A stretch of DNA of 64,000 nucleotides, taken from assembly GCA_963804375.1 (NCBI GenBank), contig CAWDQE010000015.1:310001-374000 (forward strand). Reading direction: 5' to 3'. The position numbers and the translations under genes are program-made. Source of the stretch: JANXQG01 sp963804375. Lineage in GTDB: Bacteria > Planctomycetota > Planctomycetia > Pirellulales > Thermoguttaceae. A model generated the notes under the pieces. It saw only the letters and a list, made by a program, of their open reading frames with translations, searched no databases and had not been told where the DNA came from. This document shows positions 9,006 to 20,600 of the stretch, piece by piece (the first letter of the stretch is position 1; every line of letters starts with the position of its first letter).

Positions 9006-10956
9006 ATGTCGAGCTGCCTCCTGCGATTCGGCTTGATGGCGGTAATTTTATGGGGCGGATACTTCTGGGTCCGCCCCGGGGCGGGCGACCTGCCGCCGGC
9101 GGAAATCCGCTTCGAGGAGCAGGCCGAGGCGGCCGGCTGTTTCCATCGCCATACGATGTGCCAGCTTAGCCCGAAGTTCGCCAACATCATGCCTTGGCTG
9201 ACCTCGGTGGGCGCCGCGGTGGCTGCCGCCGACTATGACAACGACGGCTACGCGGACTTGTATGTCATCGATTCCGGGCCGCACCAGAAGAACCACCTGT
9301 TTCACAATCGCGGCGACGGCACCTTCGAAGACGTGACCGACCAGGCCGGCGTGGGCTGCGAGAACGAAGAGGGGGCCTGCATGCACGCCATTTGGGGCGA
9401 CATCGACAACTCCGGCCTCTTGTCCTTGTACGTGGTCAAATGGGTGCGCACCCAACCAGCTTTTTCATAACGACGGCAACGGCCACTTCACCGACATCAG
9501 CAAGAAGGCCGGCGTCGATTATTGGGGATACGGCAACGCGGCCACATTCCTCGACTTCGATCGCGACGGCCATCTGGACATCCTCCTGGGGAACTATTTC
9601 CCCGAGACCGTGAAGGACCCCAAGACCGGCAAGATGGTCCGCAACGACCTCTGGAATCCCGTCTCCACGAAGGTCATGCAGGAGACGTTCACCCACGCCC
9701 GCAACGGCGGCCACAATGTGCTCTATCGAAACCGCGGCGACGGCACCTTCGAGGACGTGACGGAAAAGGTCGGCTTGGCCAGCGGGGGCTGGACGCTGGC
9801 GGTCGGCGCCGGCGATCTCAACAATGACGGTTGGCCCGATCTGTACCTCGCCAACGACTTCGGTCCCGACGAATACTATCTCAACACCGGCGCCACCGAG
9901 TCGCCGCCGCGCTTCCGGCTGGTGCGCGACCCCAGCGGCCATCCCGGCATCGGCGCCGACTGGTGGAAGGGCATGAACGTCGACATGGCCGACGTGAACA
10001 ACGACGGCTATCTGGACATCTACGTCACCAACATCTTCTCGGCCAAATACAAGACCGACGAAGGCAACATGCTCTGGCTGAACTGCGCCGACGCGAACAT
10101 GCCCGGCGGCCGCAACTTTCACAACATGGCGCAAGCGGCCGGCGTGATGGACGGCGGCTGGGGCTGGGGCGGGAAGTTCGCCGACTTCAACAACGACGGC
10201 CTGTTGGACATTTTCACGGTCAACGGTTTCGTCACCGGCAGCCGCGATCGCAACTACTGGTACCAGATCCAGGAGATGGTCACGCAGACCAAGAATCAGA
10301 CCGCCGATGCGGCGGATTGGCCGGAGATGGGCGACCGCGACCTTTCGGGCTATGAGTACAGCCGCCTGTTCATCCAGTCGCCGCCGTCCGGGGCACCCGC
10401 GCGCGGGTCGTCCGGCGGCGTTCCCAAGTTCGTCGAGTGTGCGCGGCAGGCCGGCATCACCGACTTGTACAACGGCCGCGGCATTGCCATCGCCGATTTC
10501 AATCACTCCGGCCTGCTGTCGATCTACGTCGCCAATCAGGGGGCGCCCTGCTGCTACTACGTCAACAAGACGAAACTCCCCGCCGGTGTCTCCTTCCTGC
10601 GCATCAAGCTCCTTGGCAAGCCCGAACTGGGAATGAAAGTCGCCGGCCGCACGCTGGCCTCGACCCGCGACGCCGTCGGCGGGCGTGTCATTCTCTCTAC
10701 GAACAACGGTCAACAAATGCGCGAAGTGCAAGGCGGCATGGGTTTCGCATCGCAATCCGAATATGCCCTCCATTTCGGCGTTCCCAACCCGGCCGCCATC
10801 GAGAAGATCGCCGTCATCTGGCCCAGCAGCCGGCGTCAGGAAGTCTCCGGCGAAAAAGCCCGCAGCTTCATCGGCCATCACGTCGAGTGGACGGAAGGGG
10901 AAGAATTGCCGGTCGTGGTGGACGATCGTCCGGCAACGGGAGCACACAAGAAATGA
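9006..10956 (+). CDS. UnbV/ASPIC-domain FG-GAP repeat protein (frameshifted), enediyne-cassette type
   Basis: The start at 9006 gives a signal peptide (MSSCLLRFGLMAVILWGGYF) and lies downstream of the promoter. The body has seven FG-GAP/VCBS calcium-loop repeats (DYDNDGYADLYV, DFDRDGHLDILLG, DLNNDGWPDLYL, DVNNDGYLDIYV, DFNNDGLLDIF and others), a beta-propeller-like extracytoplasmic fold. The C-terminus is an ASPIC/UnbV domain (STNNGQQMREVQGGMGFASQ...HFGV). A one-base shift at ~9445-9462 splits the frame; the join reads VVKWGAH..NQLFHNDGNGHF. UnbV homologs accompany enediyne PKS genes in actinomycetes, but the ASPIC family is broad in planctomycetes; the linkage here is what identifies it. The stop overlaps the next ATG (ATGA). 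Confidence 0.85.
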
Positions 10957-11516
10957 CGACCTCTCCGCGCGTGAAATTGCTGATGCCGGCAGGGAAGGAC
11001 CTACCGTTGTTGTGGCCGGTCTCTGACCGAGCCACGCCGCCGACCGAAGATCTCCCGGCGAATAGGGAGACCTTCGGTCAGACATTTCGGCGGGGTCAGG
11101 AGACCCTCGCCGAACCTGGAGCAACGGGAGCACATAAGAAATGACGACCTCCCCGCGTGTGAAATTACTGATGCCGGCAGGGAAGGACCTACCGTTGTTG
11201 TGGCCGGTCTCTGACCGAGCCACGCCGCCGACCGAAGATCTCCCGGCGAATAGGGAGACCTTCGGTCAGACATTTCGGCGGGGTCAGGAGACCCTCGCCG
11301 AACCTGGAGCAACGGGAGCACATAAGAAATGACGACCACCCCGCGCGTGAAATTGCTGATGCCGGCAGGGAAGGACCTACCGTTGTTGTGGCCGGTCTCT
11401 GACCGAGCCACGCCGCCGACTGAAGGTCTCCCGGCGAATGGGGAGACCTTCGGTCAGACATTTCGGCGGGGTCAGGAGACCCTCGCCGAACCTGGAGCAA
11501 CGGGAGCAGACAAGAA
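10953..11516 (+). repeat. Three tandem 188-bp repeats carrying ATGA-coupled 63-codon mini-ORFs
   Basis: Units are 10953-11140, 11141-11328 and 11329-11516, nearly identical. Each contains an ORF of 63 codons plus stop (10953-11144, 11141-11332, 11329-11520) that starts MTTSPRVKLLMPAG or MTTTPRVKLLMPAG, the same first residues as the real gene at 11517. Each ends TGAHKK or TGADKK, like the end of the UnbV gene, with its stop overlapping the next ATG. The unit is thus the gene junction duplicated around an inserted palindromic element (GACCGAAG...CTTCGGTC stem). I doubt the mini-ORF products have a function, but they may be translated by coupling. Confidence 0.9.
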
Positions 11517-12602
11517 ATGACGACCGCTCCGCGCGTGAAATTGCTGATGCCGGCAGGGATCTTGGGGCTGGTCCTGGTGGCCGCTGTCGGCACGTTTGCC
11601 TGGTCGCGCGTCGGATTGTTCGACCTGCCTTCGGTGCCCCGCGACATCACGCTGTCGGCTGCCGGGCTCGACGGTTTGCCGGCCATGAAGCAGCTTGACG
11701 ATGCCCTGTACGCGGCTGACGCGCCAGCGATCAAGCTGTCGCCGCCGGCCGACTCGGTCCGCCTGGGACTGTCGCTCATTCAAGCCAACCAGGCCGAGGA
11801 GGGCCTGAAGCGGATGCGGGAGGGAATCGCCCAGGATCCCACGAATCTCGTGCTCGCCAATGCCTATCGCATGGCCGCTTTCCAGCTACGGCGCGACATC
11901 CTGGGCAAGCAACAGGCAGGTCCGACCGTCACCTTTCCGGCCTGGATCGAGAAAGAACCGCTCGCCTTCTTCGAGGATCTCGACAAGAAACATCCCAGCC
12001 GCGAGACCAAGCTGAATCTGGCCCTGGCCTGGGTGGATTTGATGCTGTTGTTCCCCGCGCTGGAGATCAAGGCCCCTTCGAGTGTCGAAAGCGTCAAGAT
12101 CCTCACGCAGTTGATCGATGGGCAGCGCCGGGGGGGAACCTTCCGGCGGGCAGCAGATTCCCGGGACGTTGTCCGCCGGAACATTCCCCCCGGCGCCGCG
12201 TATTACGTTCCTGCCCTTTACGGCCGCGGCCTCAATCATCTGCACCGTCCGTCCCGCCTGGTCTGGCCGGAAGCCGACAAGACCCCGCCCGACGCCGCGG
12301 TGCAGGACATCGCCCGCGCGATCGCCGTCGGCCGGAAATTTGGCGTCGGCTCGCCGAAATTACAGGCCACGTTGGCGATTTCGCTGGGCGATGCCTACGT
12401 GAAGATCGGCAAATACAGCAATGCCCGTTCCTGGTGGCAAATCGCCCAGAACCTTTGCCCGGAGACATCCATCCAGGAGGCGGTCCGCCGCCGCTACGCC
12501 TGGAAGGATGAAGAGATCCTCGATCGCCTGGAAGAAGAGCTCGATCGCGCCCGCGGAGCGCTCGATTCGCCCATGACCGATTTGCGGATAATGTGGGAAT
12601 AA
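11517..12602 (+). CDS. Membrane-anchored TPR-like protein of the cassette
   Basis: 361 aa. The N-terminus has one membrane helix (AGILGLVLVAAVGTFAWS, about residues 14-31). The rest is helical with tetratricopeptide-like stretches (LSLIQANQAEEGLKRMREGI; ISLGDAYVKIGKYSNARSWW). No catalytic motif is seen. It sits between the UnbV and UnbU-DUF1702 genes with overlapping ends, so it is probably co-translated. I know of no equivalent in the minimal actinomycete enediyne cassette. A scaffold role at the membrane is only a guess. Confidence 0.75.
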   Translation: MTTAPRVKLLMPAGILGLVLVAAVGTFAWSRVGLFDLPSVPRDITLSAAGLDGLPAMKQLDDALYAADAPAIKLSPPADSVRLGLSLIQANQAEEGLKRMREGIAQDPTNLVLANAYRMAAFQLRRDILGKQQAGPTVTFPAWIEKEPLAFFEDLDKKHPSRETKLNLALAWVDLMLLFPALEIKAPSSVESVKILTQLIDGQRRGGTFRRAADSRDVVRRNIPPGAAYYVPALYGRGLNHLHRPSRLVWPEADKTPPDAAVQDIARAIAVGRKFGVGSPKLQATLAISLGDAYVKIGKYSNARSWWQIAQNLCPETSIQEAVRRRYAWKDEEILDRLEEELDRARGALDSPMTDLRIMWE

Positions 12603-12604
12603 AG

Positions 12605-14611
12605 ATGCATCAACGTCTTCAGAACCGTGGAATTCACCTGGTCGTTCCCAAGCTCAGCGACCCCCGCGTGACCGTCGCCGCGGCCCAGACCCTTTGGGTT
12701 GTCCTCGGCGCCACGACCTACTACTTCAACCGCGATCCGTTTCGCCTGGGCGTTACGGTGGGGACCGCCTGCCTGTTGGACATGCTCATCGCCTTCGTTT
12801 GGCGGCGCGAGATCCTCGTGCCGCTCAGCGCCTATCTGACCGCGATGAGCATCGGCATCCTGCTGGAAAGCTATGATTGGCGGATTTACGCGGTCACGGC
12901 CGTCTGGGGAATCCTCTCGAAATACCTGGTGCGGAACAAGGACGGCCATTTCTTCAACCCGTCCAATTTCGGCCTCGTCATGGCGCTGCTGCTTTGCCCG
13001 CACATCGCTTCCATCGCCCCCGGTTCGCAATGGGGGGCCGACTACCGCATCGCCGGGGCGATCATCATTCTGGGCCTGCTGATGATGAAGCGGATCCACC
13101 GCCTGGAGTTGGCCCTTTCCTGGATCGGCGGCTATGTCATCATGAGTTTGCTGCGCATGGCGCTCGGCCAGGGCGGTCTGGTCTTCGCCCTGGGACCGAT
13201 GACCGGTTCGGAGTTCGCCTTGTTCACGTTTGTCATGCTTCCGGACCCAAAGGCCTCGCCGCCGACTCGCAACGGCCGCATCGCCTGGGGGCTGTCGATT
13301 GCCGTGCTCGATGGCATCTTGCGCTACTTCGAAATCCGCTATTCGCCCTTTTACTCGCTGTTCGTGCACTGCGCCGTGCTTCCCGTGCTGCGCTGGGCCG
13401 CCGCCCGCGCGGGCCTGAGCGAGGCCGAACCTTGGCGCTATGCGAAGATCCCGGTTGCGGGAGGGAGGGAAGAATCCAACGGCGCTTGTAGCACCGGCTT
13501 TAGCCGGAATGCTTTGGACATTCCGCCGACCACAACCATGGGTTCACGGCGCGCGGGCGGGACGACGAGCGGAGGACGAATTGCGGGCACGATCCGCAGG
13601 TGCTTCCTGGGGATCAACCCGGACGAAGTCACCTTTGCGCGACGCGGTTTCTCCGCGCGAAGCGATGCCGCCCGGCAGCATCTGGAAACCGCCGGCCGTT
13701 CGTTCTTGGATGGCTACCACGCCGGCTTGCAGGAGGGCCGGCCCGAGAACCTCGATCGGCATCTGCTGCACGTCGAGCCGTTGTATCGCGGATTCGCCTA
13801 CGAAGGGGCGGCCATGGCCCTGGCACTGCTGGACCATTTGTTTCCACGACCACGACCATGGGTACATGGTGCCCGGCAGTCTCGCTGGAACGCCTTCCTA
13901 GCCGGGCCCGGCGCCGCTCATCGCTACATGCTGCACGTCGGCTACGGCTGGGTGATGGCCCGCTTGCCGTGGCTCCGCCGCCGACCATGGGTATATGGTG
14001 CCCGCGACCGCCAACCATGGGTACATGGTGCCCGGCCGAGCTACGATCCGTTGCTCCGCTGGTTGATCGTCGATGGCTATGGCTTCCATGAAGGTTACTT
14101 CTACTGCCGGCGGTATGTTATCGAACAAGCCAGGCCGTCGCAACTGACCGGATACTCGCTGCGGGCCTTCGATCAGGGGCTTGGTCGAAGTCTATGGTTC
14201 GTGTCAGGGGCCGACGGGGCGCGACTTGTAGAACTGCTCGCCAATTTCCACGAGGGCCGCCTGCCGGACTTGTGGAGCGGCATTGGGCTGGCGTGTGCCT
14301 ATGCGGGCATCGTTGATGCCGGGGGACTGAAGGATATTTCTGAGGCGGCCGGGCCCTATCGAGAGCATCTTGCGCAAGGCGCGTCGTTTGCGGCCAAGGC
14401 GCGGCAGCTTGCCGGCAATCCGGCCGAACATACGGATCGCGCTTGCCGGCAGTTTTGTGGACTGGATGCGGAAGCGGCAGCCCGGCTTAGCGACGATGAG
14501 CTCCGCGGCCTGCCGCCCGACCGGGCCGACTTGCCGGCCTTTGAAGTCTGGCGAGCGCGGATTCGTACCCGAGTCAGACAGAGCAACTTGATATGCAACT
14601 CGCCATCGTAG
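12605..14611 (+). CDS. UnbU (RnfD-like) membrane protein fused to a DUF1702 domain
   Basis: ATG at 12605 is preferred over the in-frame GTG at 12593. The first ~270 residues are polytopic and RnfD/NqrB-like, with the motifs DGHFFNPSNFGLV and MLPDPKASP, as in enediyne UnbU proteins. From about residue 320 the protein is soluble and matches DUF1702 (often UnbL) of enediyne clusters: FLDGYHAGLQ, HVEPLYRGFAYEGAAMALAL, HRYMLHVGYGWVMARLPW, DGYGFHEGYFY and GLGRSLWFVSGAD. In actinomycetes, as far as I know, these are separate genes. The junction (nt ~13450-13570) is made of repeat-like sequence, including GTAGCACCGGCTTTAGCCGG. Three more in-frame hairpins add PWVHGAR-type peptides. Its last 19 bases overlap the PKS start. 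Both domains are essential-type cassette members of unknown biochemistry. Confidence 0.85.
   Translation: MHQRLQNRGIHLVVPKLSDPRVTVAAAQTLWVVLGATTYYFNRDPFRLGVTVGTACLLDMLIAFVWRREILVPLSAYLTAMSIGILLESYDWRIYAVTAVWGILSKYLVRNKDGHFFNPSNFGLVMALLLCPHIASIAPGSQWGADYRIAGAIIILGLLMMKRIHRLELALSWIGGYVIMSLLRMALGQGGLVFALGPMTGSEFALFTFVMLPDPKASPPTRNGRIAWGLSIAVLDGILRYFEIRYSPFYSLFVHCAVLPVLRWAAARAGLSEAEPWRYAKIPVAGGREESNGACSTGFSRNALDIPPTTTMGSRRAGGTTSGGRIAGTIRRCFLGINPDEVTFARRGFSARSDAARQHLETAGRSFLDGYHAGLQEGRPENLDRHLLHVEPLYRGFAYEGAAMALALLDHLFPRPRPWVHGARQSRWNAFLAGPGAAHRYMLHVGYGWVMARLPWLRRRPWVYGARDRQPWVHGARPSYDPLLRWLIVDGYGFHEGYFYCRRYVIEQARPSQLTGYSLRAFDQGLGRSLWFVSGADGARLVELLANFHEGRLPDLWSGIGLACAYAGIVDAGGLKDISEAAGPYREHLAQGASFAAKARQLAGNPAEHTDRACRQFCGLDAEAAARLSDDELRGLPPDRADLPAFEVWRARIRTRVRQSNLICNSPS
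13855..14034 (+). repeat. Three AGTA-loop family hairpins inside the DUF1702 domain
   Basis: ACCATG-GGTA-CATGGT then GCCCG occurs at 13855 and 14014, and a variant with TATGGT at 13984. All are in frame and encode PWVHGAR or PWVYGAR. They lie in predicted loops between conserved DUF1702 blocks. Confidence 0.8.
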
Positions 14612-17600
14612 GGACCGCATGCCGGTATCCGGACGCCAATACCCCGGAAGCGCTGTGGGAGAACGTGCTTGCGCAGCGACGGGCGTTTCGCCGTATTCCT
14701 GCGGAACGGCTGTCGCTGGCCGACTACTTTTCCGGGGACCGCAGCGTGGCCGACGCCATTTATTGCGCAGGCCGCAGTGTTGGCCGACTACGACTTCGAC
14801 CGCAACCGCTTCCGCGTCGCCGGTGGCGCCTTTCGTGCCGCCGACATGACGCACTGGTTGGCGCTGGAAGTCGCGGCCGACGCCCTCGCTGACGCAGGCT
14901 TCCCCAATGCCGAAGGTTTGCCGCGGACGGAAACGGGCGTCTGCCTGGGGAATTCGCTCACGGGCGAGTTCTCGCGGGCCAACTTGATGCGGCTGCGTTG
15001 GCCCTACGTCCGCCGCGTGCTCGATGCGGCGTTGGCCGGGCGCGACTGGCCGGCACCAGATCGATCTTCGTTCTTGAGCGGCCTGGAGCAAAGCTACAAG
15101 AATCCCTTTCCGCCGGTCAACGACGAAACCCTTGCCGGCGGACTCTCCAACACGATTGCCGGCCGCATCTGCAATTACTTCGACCTCAAGGGAGGCGGCT
15201 ACACCGTCGACGGCGCGTGCACTTCCTCGCTGCTGGCCGTGGCCACGGCCTGCTCGGCCCTGGCTGCGGGCGATATCGACGTGGCGCTGGCCGGCGGCGT
15301 CGACCTCAGTCTCGATCCCTTCGAGTTGATTGGTTTTTCCAGGCTCGGCGCCCTGGCCAGCGACGAGATGCGGATCTACGATCGGCACTCCGCCGGTTTC
15401 TGGCCCGGCGAAGGCTGCGGGATGGTCGTGCTCATGCGCCTGGAAGATGCGCGGCGGCTGAATCGCCCGGTGCTGGCGTCGCTTTGCGGCTGGGGGATTT
15501 CTTCCGATGGCAGCGGCGGGCTCACCCGGCCCGAAGTCGAGGGCCAAATGCTCGCCATGGCCCGGGCGTATCGCCGCGCGGGGTTTGGAATCGACACGGT
15601 CGCTTACTTCGAAGGGCATGGCACGGGCACCGGCGTCGGCGACCCGACGGAACTGAAGGCCCTCTCGCAGGCCCGTCGCGAGGCGGGCGGCACCGGCCTT
15701 CCGGCCGCCATCGGATCGATCAAAGCGAACATCGGTCATACCAAGGCGGCCGCCGGGGTGGCCGGTCTGTTGAAAGCGGCCATGACGGTCAACCGCCAAC
15801 TCCTGCCGCCCACGACCGGCTGGAATGAGCCGCATCCGGCGATCGCTGAAGGAGGCCACCAACTGCGCTTGCTCGCGGAGGGAGAACCATGGCCGGCCGA
15901 TCGGCCGTTACGGGCCGGCGTGAGCGCCATGGGCTTCGGCGGCATCAACGCCCATATCGTCGTCGAAGGCCACGAGGCCGGGTACTGGGGTACCGGCTTG
16001 CCGGGTACCGGGGCACCCCCTGGGTCGCGGGTGGCGGGTCGCCGCCGCACGTTAGCGCCTCGGGATCGACGCTTGCTCGCTTCGGCACAAGATGCGGAAC
16101 TGATCCTGCTGGCTGCGGACAGCGCGGAAGCATTGGACCGCAAGTTGCACGACCTGCAGCCCGTTGCCCTGCGGATCTCGCGGTCCGATCTCACCGATCT
16201 GGCGTTTCACCTGGCCCGGCAGCCCATGTCCGGCAAGGTCCGCGCGGCCTTGGTCGTTTCCCGTCCGCAGGAATTGGCCGACCGACTGATTCGGCTCCGC
16301 AACTGGCTGGCTGACGGGACGGAAAACCGCCTGGATGTCGAGGCCGGGGTGATGCTGGGAAGCGGCACGCAGGCACCAGGTACTCCTGGTCGGCCTGCTA
16401 TCGGCTACCTGTTCTCCGGCCAAGGGACTGCGTTCGGGCGCGACGGAGGGCTTTGGGGGCGGCGATTCGCAACGGTCCGGGAGCTTTACACATTGGCCGA
16501 CCTGCCGCGCGATGGCAGCGACGCGGCAACCGAGATCGCCCAACCGGCGATTATCGCTGCTTCGCTGGCGGGGCTGGACGTTTTGACTCAGTGCGGCATC
16601 GAGGCCACGGTGGGAATCGGTCATAGCCTGGGAGAATTGGCCGCCTATCACTGGGCTGGGGCCATCGACAAACCGGCGCTCTTGCGCCTGGCCTATGCCC
16701 GCGGCAGGGCCATCGCCGAGCATGGCCGGCCTGGCGGGGCTATGGCCAGCATCGGGGCGGGAGAAGAGACGGTTGCCCCCGCCATCGCCGGCCGTGCCCT
16801 TGTGCTGGCCGGTTTGAACGCCCCGCTGCAAACGGTCATTTCGGGCGACGAAGCGGCCGTCGAGGAGTTTGTCGACCTCGTGAAGGGGGCCGGCATTGCC
16901 GCCACCAGGCTCCACGTGTCGCATGCATTTCATTCGTCCTACATGGACATCGCCGCTACCGTCCTGCGGAATGCTCTGGAGCGAGAACGCTTCCAAGGCC
17001 TGACGGCGGCGGTCGTGTCGACCGTGACGGGCTCGAAACTCGCGGCCGACGCCGATCTCCGCCAGCTTCTCTTCCAACAAATGACCAACCCCGTTCGCTT
17101 CGCCGAGGCCGTTGGCCAAGTGGCCAAGGATGTCGATCTTTGGATCGAAGTTGGACCGGGACACGTGCTGACGGGCATGATGTATCGCATGGACGATTCG
17201 CCGGTGATCGCCCTGGATGCCGGTGGTCCGTCGCTCAAGGGCCTCTTGAAGGCGTTTGCCGCGGCCTTCGCCCTGGGTGCGCCGGTTTCGGCCGAGGCCC
17301 TCTTCGCAGGCCGTTTTCACAGGCCCTTCGATCCCGCGCATCAGCCTCGCTTCTTGGCCAACCCGTGCGAACAGGCCCCAGCTTCCGAGGGAAAGGATGA
17401 AGGCGGAAGGATGAAGGATGAACCGCAGCGGCCGGATGTTGATCCTTCGACCTTCAACCTTCAACCTTCAACCTTCAACTTTCATCCTTCTCAGGCAGCC
17501 GCCGGGAACCCTCTGGACGTCGTCCGTCGCCTGGCCGCCCAACGGGCGGAACTGCCCGTGGAAACCGTGGGCAAGGACCTGCGCTTGCTCGGCGACTTGC

Positions 17601-20600
17601 ACCTCAGTTCTATCGCCGTGGCCCAACTTGTGGTCGAATCGGCCCGGGCCCTGGGGCTTGATCCTCCCGTTTGGCCTACCGAGGCAGCCAATGCAACCAT
17701 CGCCGAGGTGGCCGAGGCCTTGGAACAGCTTGCCGGCAGTGCCGGGGCCGCCGTGGAAGTCCGGCAGGAATCGTTGCCTGGTATGGAGGCATGGATTCGG
17801 CCATTCACGGTCGAGTTGGTCGAGTGCCCTCTACGGCGGCGGACCGGCGGCTTCCCAGTATCCGGCACGGGGCACCCGCTTGCGGGTCGTGTGCCGTTGG
17901 AAGGCGGCACACGACCCGCAAGCGGGTGCCCCGTGCCGGATACGTTGGCGTGGAAGATCATCGCCGAGGAGGACAATTCGCTGCGGGCAATGTTGCCCGC
18001 ATTGTTGGACCGCGATGCGCCCGGCGGTGGCGCGGCCCTTTGTCTGCCGCCGGCGCCGGACGAGCGACACATTGACCTGCTCCTGGAGGCCGCGCGGGAG
18101 GTGATTGGCAATGCCGATCGCAAGCAACTCCTCCTCGTGGAGCATGGCGGCGGCGCGGCGGGGTTTGCCCGCACCCTGCACCTGGAACATCCGGAGTTGA
18201 CGGTCTGTGTGGTCGACGTGCCTGTTGGTCACGCGGCGGCTGCCGAGTGGATCGCTGCCGAGGCAGCGGCTGCACGCGGGTATGTTGAGGCCCACTACGA
18301 TGCGCAAGGGATCCGCCGCGAGCCGCGCTTGCGGCTCCTCGACGAGGCGGAAAACTCCGCCACGCTGCCGTTGGGGCCGGACGACCTGCTGCTGGTCACC
18401 GGCGGGGGCAAGGGGATTGGCGCCGAGTGCGCTTTGGCCCTTGCCAGAGCAAGCGGAGCGCGGTTGGCGCTGGCGGGCCGTTCCCGTCCGGAGAACGACG
18501 CGGAATTGGCCGCCAATCTCCGCCGTTTCGCGGACCACGGCGTCAAGTTCCGCTATGACGCGGTCGATGTCACCGATGCCGGCGCCGTGCGGCGAATGGT
18601 CCAGGAGATCGAAACCGGTCTTGGCCCCGTCACGGGCGTGCTCCATTCCGCCGGCGCCAACCTGCCGCAACGCCTCGACACGCTCGATCGGGCGGCCTTC
18701 CTGCGGACCCTCAAGCCCAAGGTCCACGGCTTGCGAAACGTGTTGGATGCCGTTCGCGGCGACCGCCTCCGCCTGCTGGTCGCCTTCGGCTCGATTATCG
18801 CCCGAACCGGCATGCCGGGTGAGGCCGACTATGCCGTGGCCAACGAGTGGCTGACCCGCCTGGTCGAGGGCTGGCAGGCCGAACACGCTCATTGCCGCTG
18901 CCTGTCGGTCGAGTGGTCGGTCTGGTCGGGCGTCGGCATGGGCGAGCGCCTGGGGAGCATCGATGCCCTGCGGCGGCAAGGGCTTACGCCCATTTCGCCC
19001 GATGCCGGTGTCGCGGCCCTGAAAGAACTCCTGGCCCGCCGTTGCTCGCCCGTAGCGGTGGTGGTTACGGGACGTTTCGGCGAGCCACCGACCCTGCGGT
19101 TCGATCCGCCCGAGCTTCCCCTGCTGCGATTCCTCGAGCGCATTCGGCTGCTGGTTCCGGGGGTGGAGCTGATTGCCGAAGCCGATCTATCGCTCGACAC
19201 CGACCCTTACCTGAGCGATCACGTCTACCAGGGATCACCCCTCTTTCCCGCCGTCATGGGGTTGGAGGCGATGGCCCAGGCGGCCAAGGCCCTGGCGGGG
19301 CACCCGGGGCACCCGCTTGCGGGCGCGGGTCGGCGGCGGAAGTCCCCGCATTCGAGGACGTGCTGTTCACCCGCCCGATTGTCGTGCCGCACGATGGTCC
19401 GTTGACCATCCGCCTCGTGGCCTTGCGCACCGGACCGGACCGCGTGGAAGTGGCCCTGCGGAGCCAGGAGACCAATTTCCAGGCCGACCACTTCCGCGCG
19501 GCATGCGTCTTCGGCCCCGCGGTCCGGGCCGACGATTTCGTGGAAAGCGTCGCGGATCCCCAGGCGATCCAGCAGGCTGCACTGCCGCTGGACCCCGATC
19601 GTGACCTTTACGGTGGGATCCTCTTCCAGCACGGCCGGCTACAGCGAGTCTGCAGCTATCGGCATCTTCGCGCCACGGAGTGTGTCGCGGAGATCCGCTC
19701 CTGCCTTGGCACCCCCTGGTTCAGCCAGTATCTGCCGGGCGAACTGGTCCTGGGCGATGCGGGCGCGCGGGACGCGACGCTGCACGGCATTCAGGCCTGC
19801 ATCCCCCATGGCGTCTTGCTGCCCACCGGAGTCGACCGGCTGACGATCTTCGCGCCGCCGGGCGTACGTCAGGCCGACCACGACCACGACCACGAGTACG
19901 TGGTGCCCGACGTGGTGCCTGACGTGGTGCCCGAGCATGACGCTGCAAGTCAGCCTGGAAAGGCTGACATACGGCAGCCTGACCTTTCGATCTTCGCGCA
20001 TGCCCGCGAGCGCTCCCGCGAGGGCGACGACTTTGTTTACGACGTGGACGTCACGGACGAAAGTGGGAACATTCTGGAACGCTGGCAAGGGCTGCAACTT
20101 CGCTCGATTCGCACGAAGCCAACGAACGGCCCCTGGGCGGCGCCGCTATTGGCAACCTATCTCCAGCGCAGGGCAAACGAGTTGATTCCCGCCGCGGTTT
20201 CCATCGCCCTGCAAACCGATGCCTCAACCGACCGCACGACGGCGGGCGACCGCGCCGTGCAGCGGGCGTTAGGCGCCGAGGTCGCCATTCATCGTCGCGG
20301 CGACGGCAAGCCCGAGGCGTGTGTCCTGGAGAGCGTCTCGGCCTCGCATGCCGGCGATCTCACGCTGGCGATTTGCGGCGAAAAGGCGGTGGCTTGCGAC
20401 CTGGAGGCGGTTGTCGCGCGGTCCGCCGCCATGTGGCGCGACATCCTCGGCCCGCAGCGCCAAGCCCTGGCCGAACTAATTGCCCGAGAAGCCCGCGAGG
20501 ACCATGATACGGCGGCCACGCGGGTCTGGTCTGCCGGGGAGTGTTTGAAGAAGGCCGGGCTGGGCTTCGAGGCCCCGCTGGTCCTCGCCTCGGTCCAGGC

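Noticed and set aside
10953..11520. Possible CRISPR or satellite array
   Set aside because: Units are 188 bp, contiguous and without spacers, and the content is explained by a duplicated gene junction plus a palindromic element.
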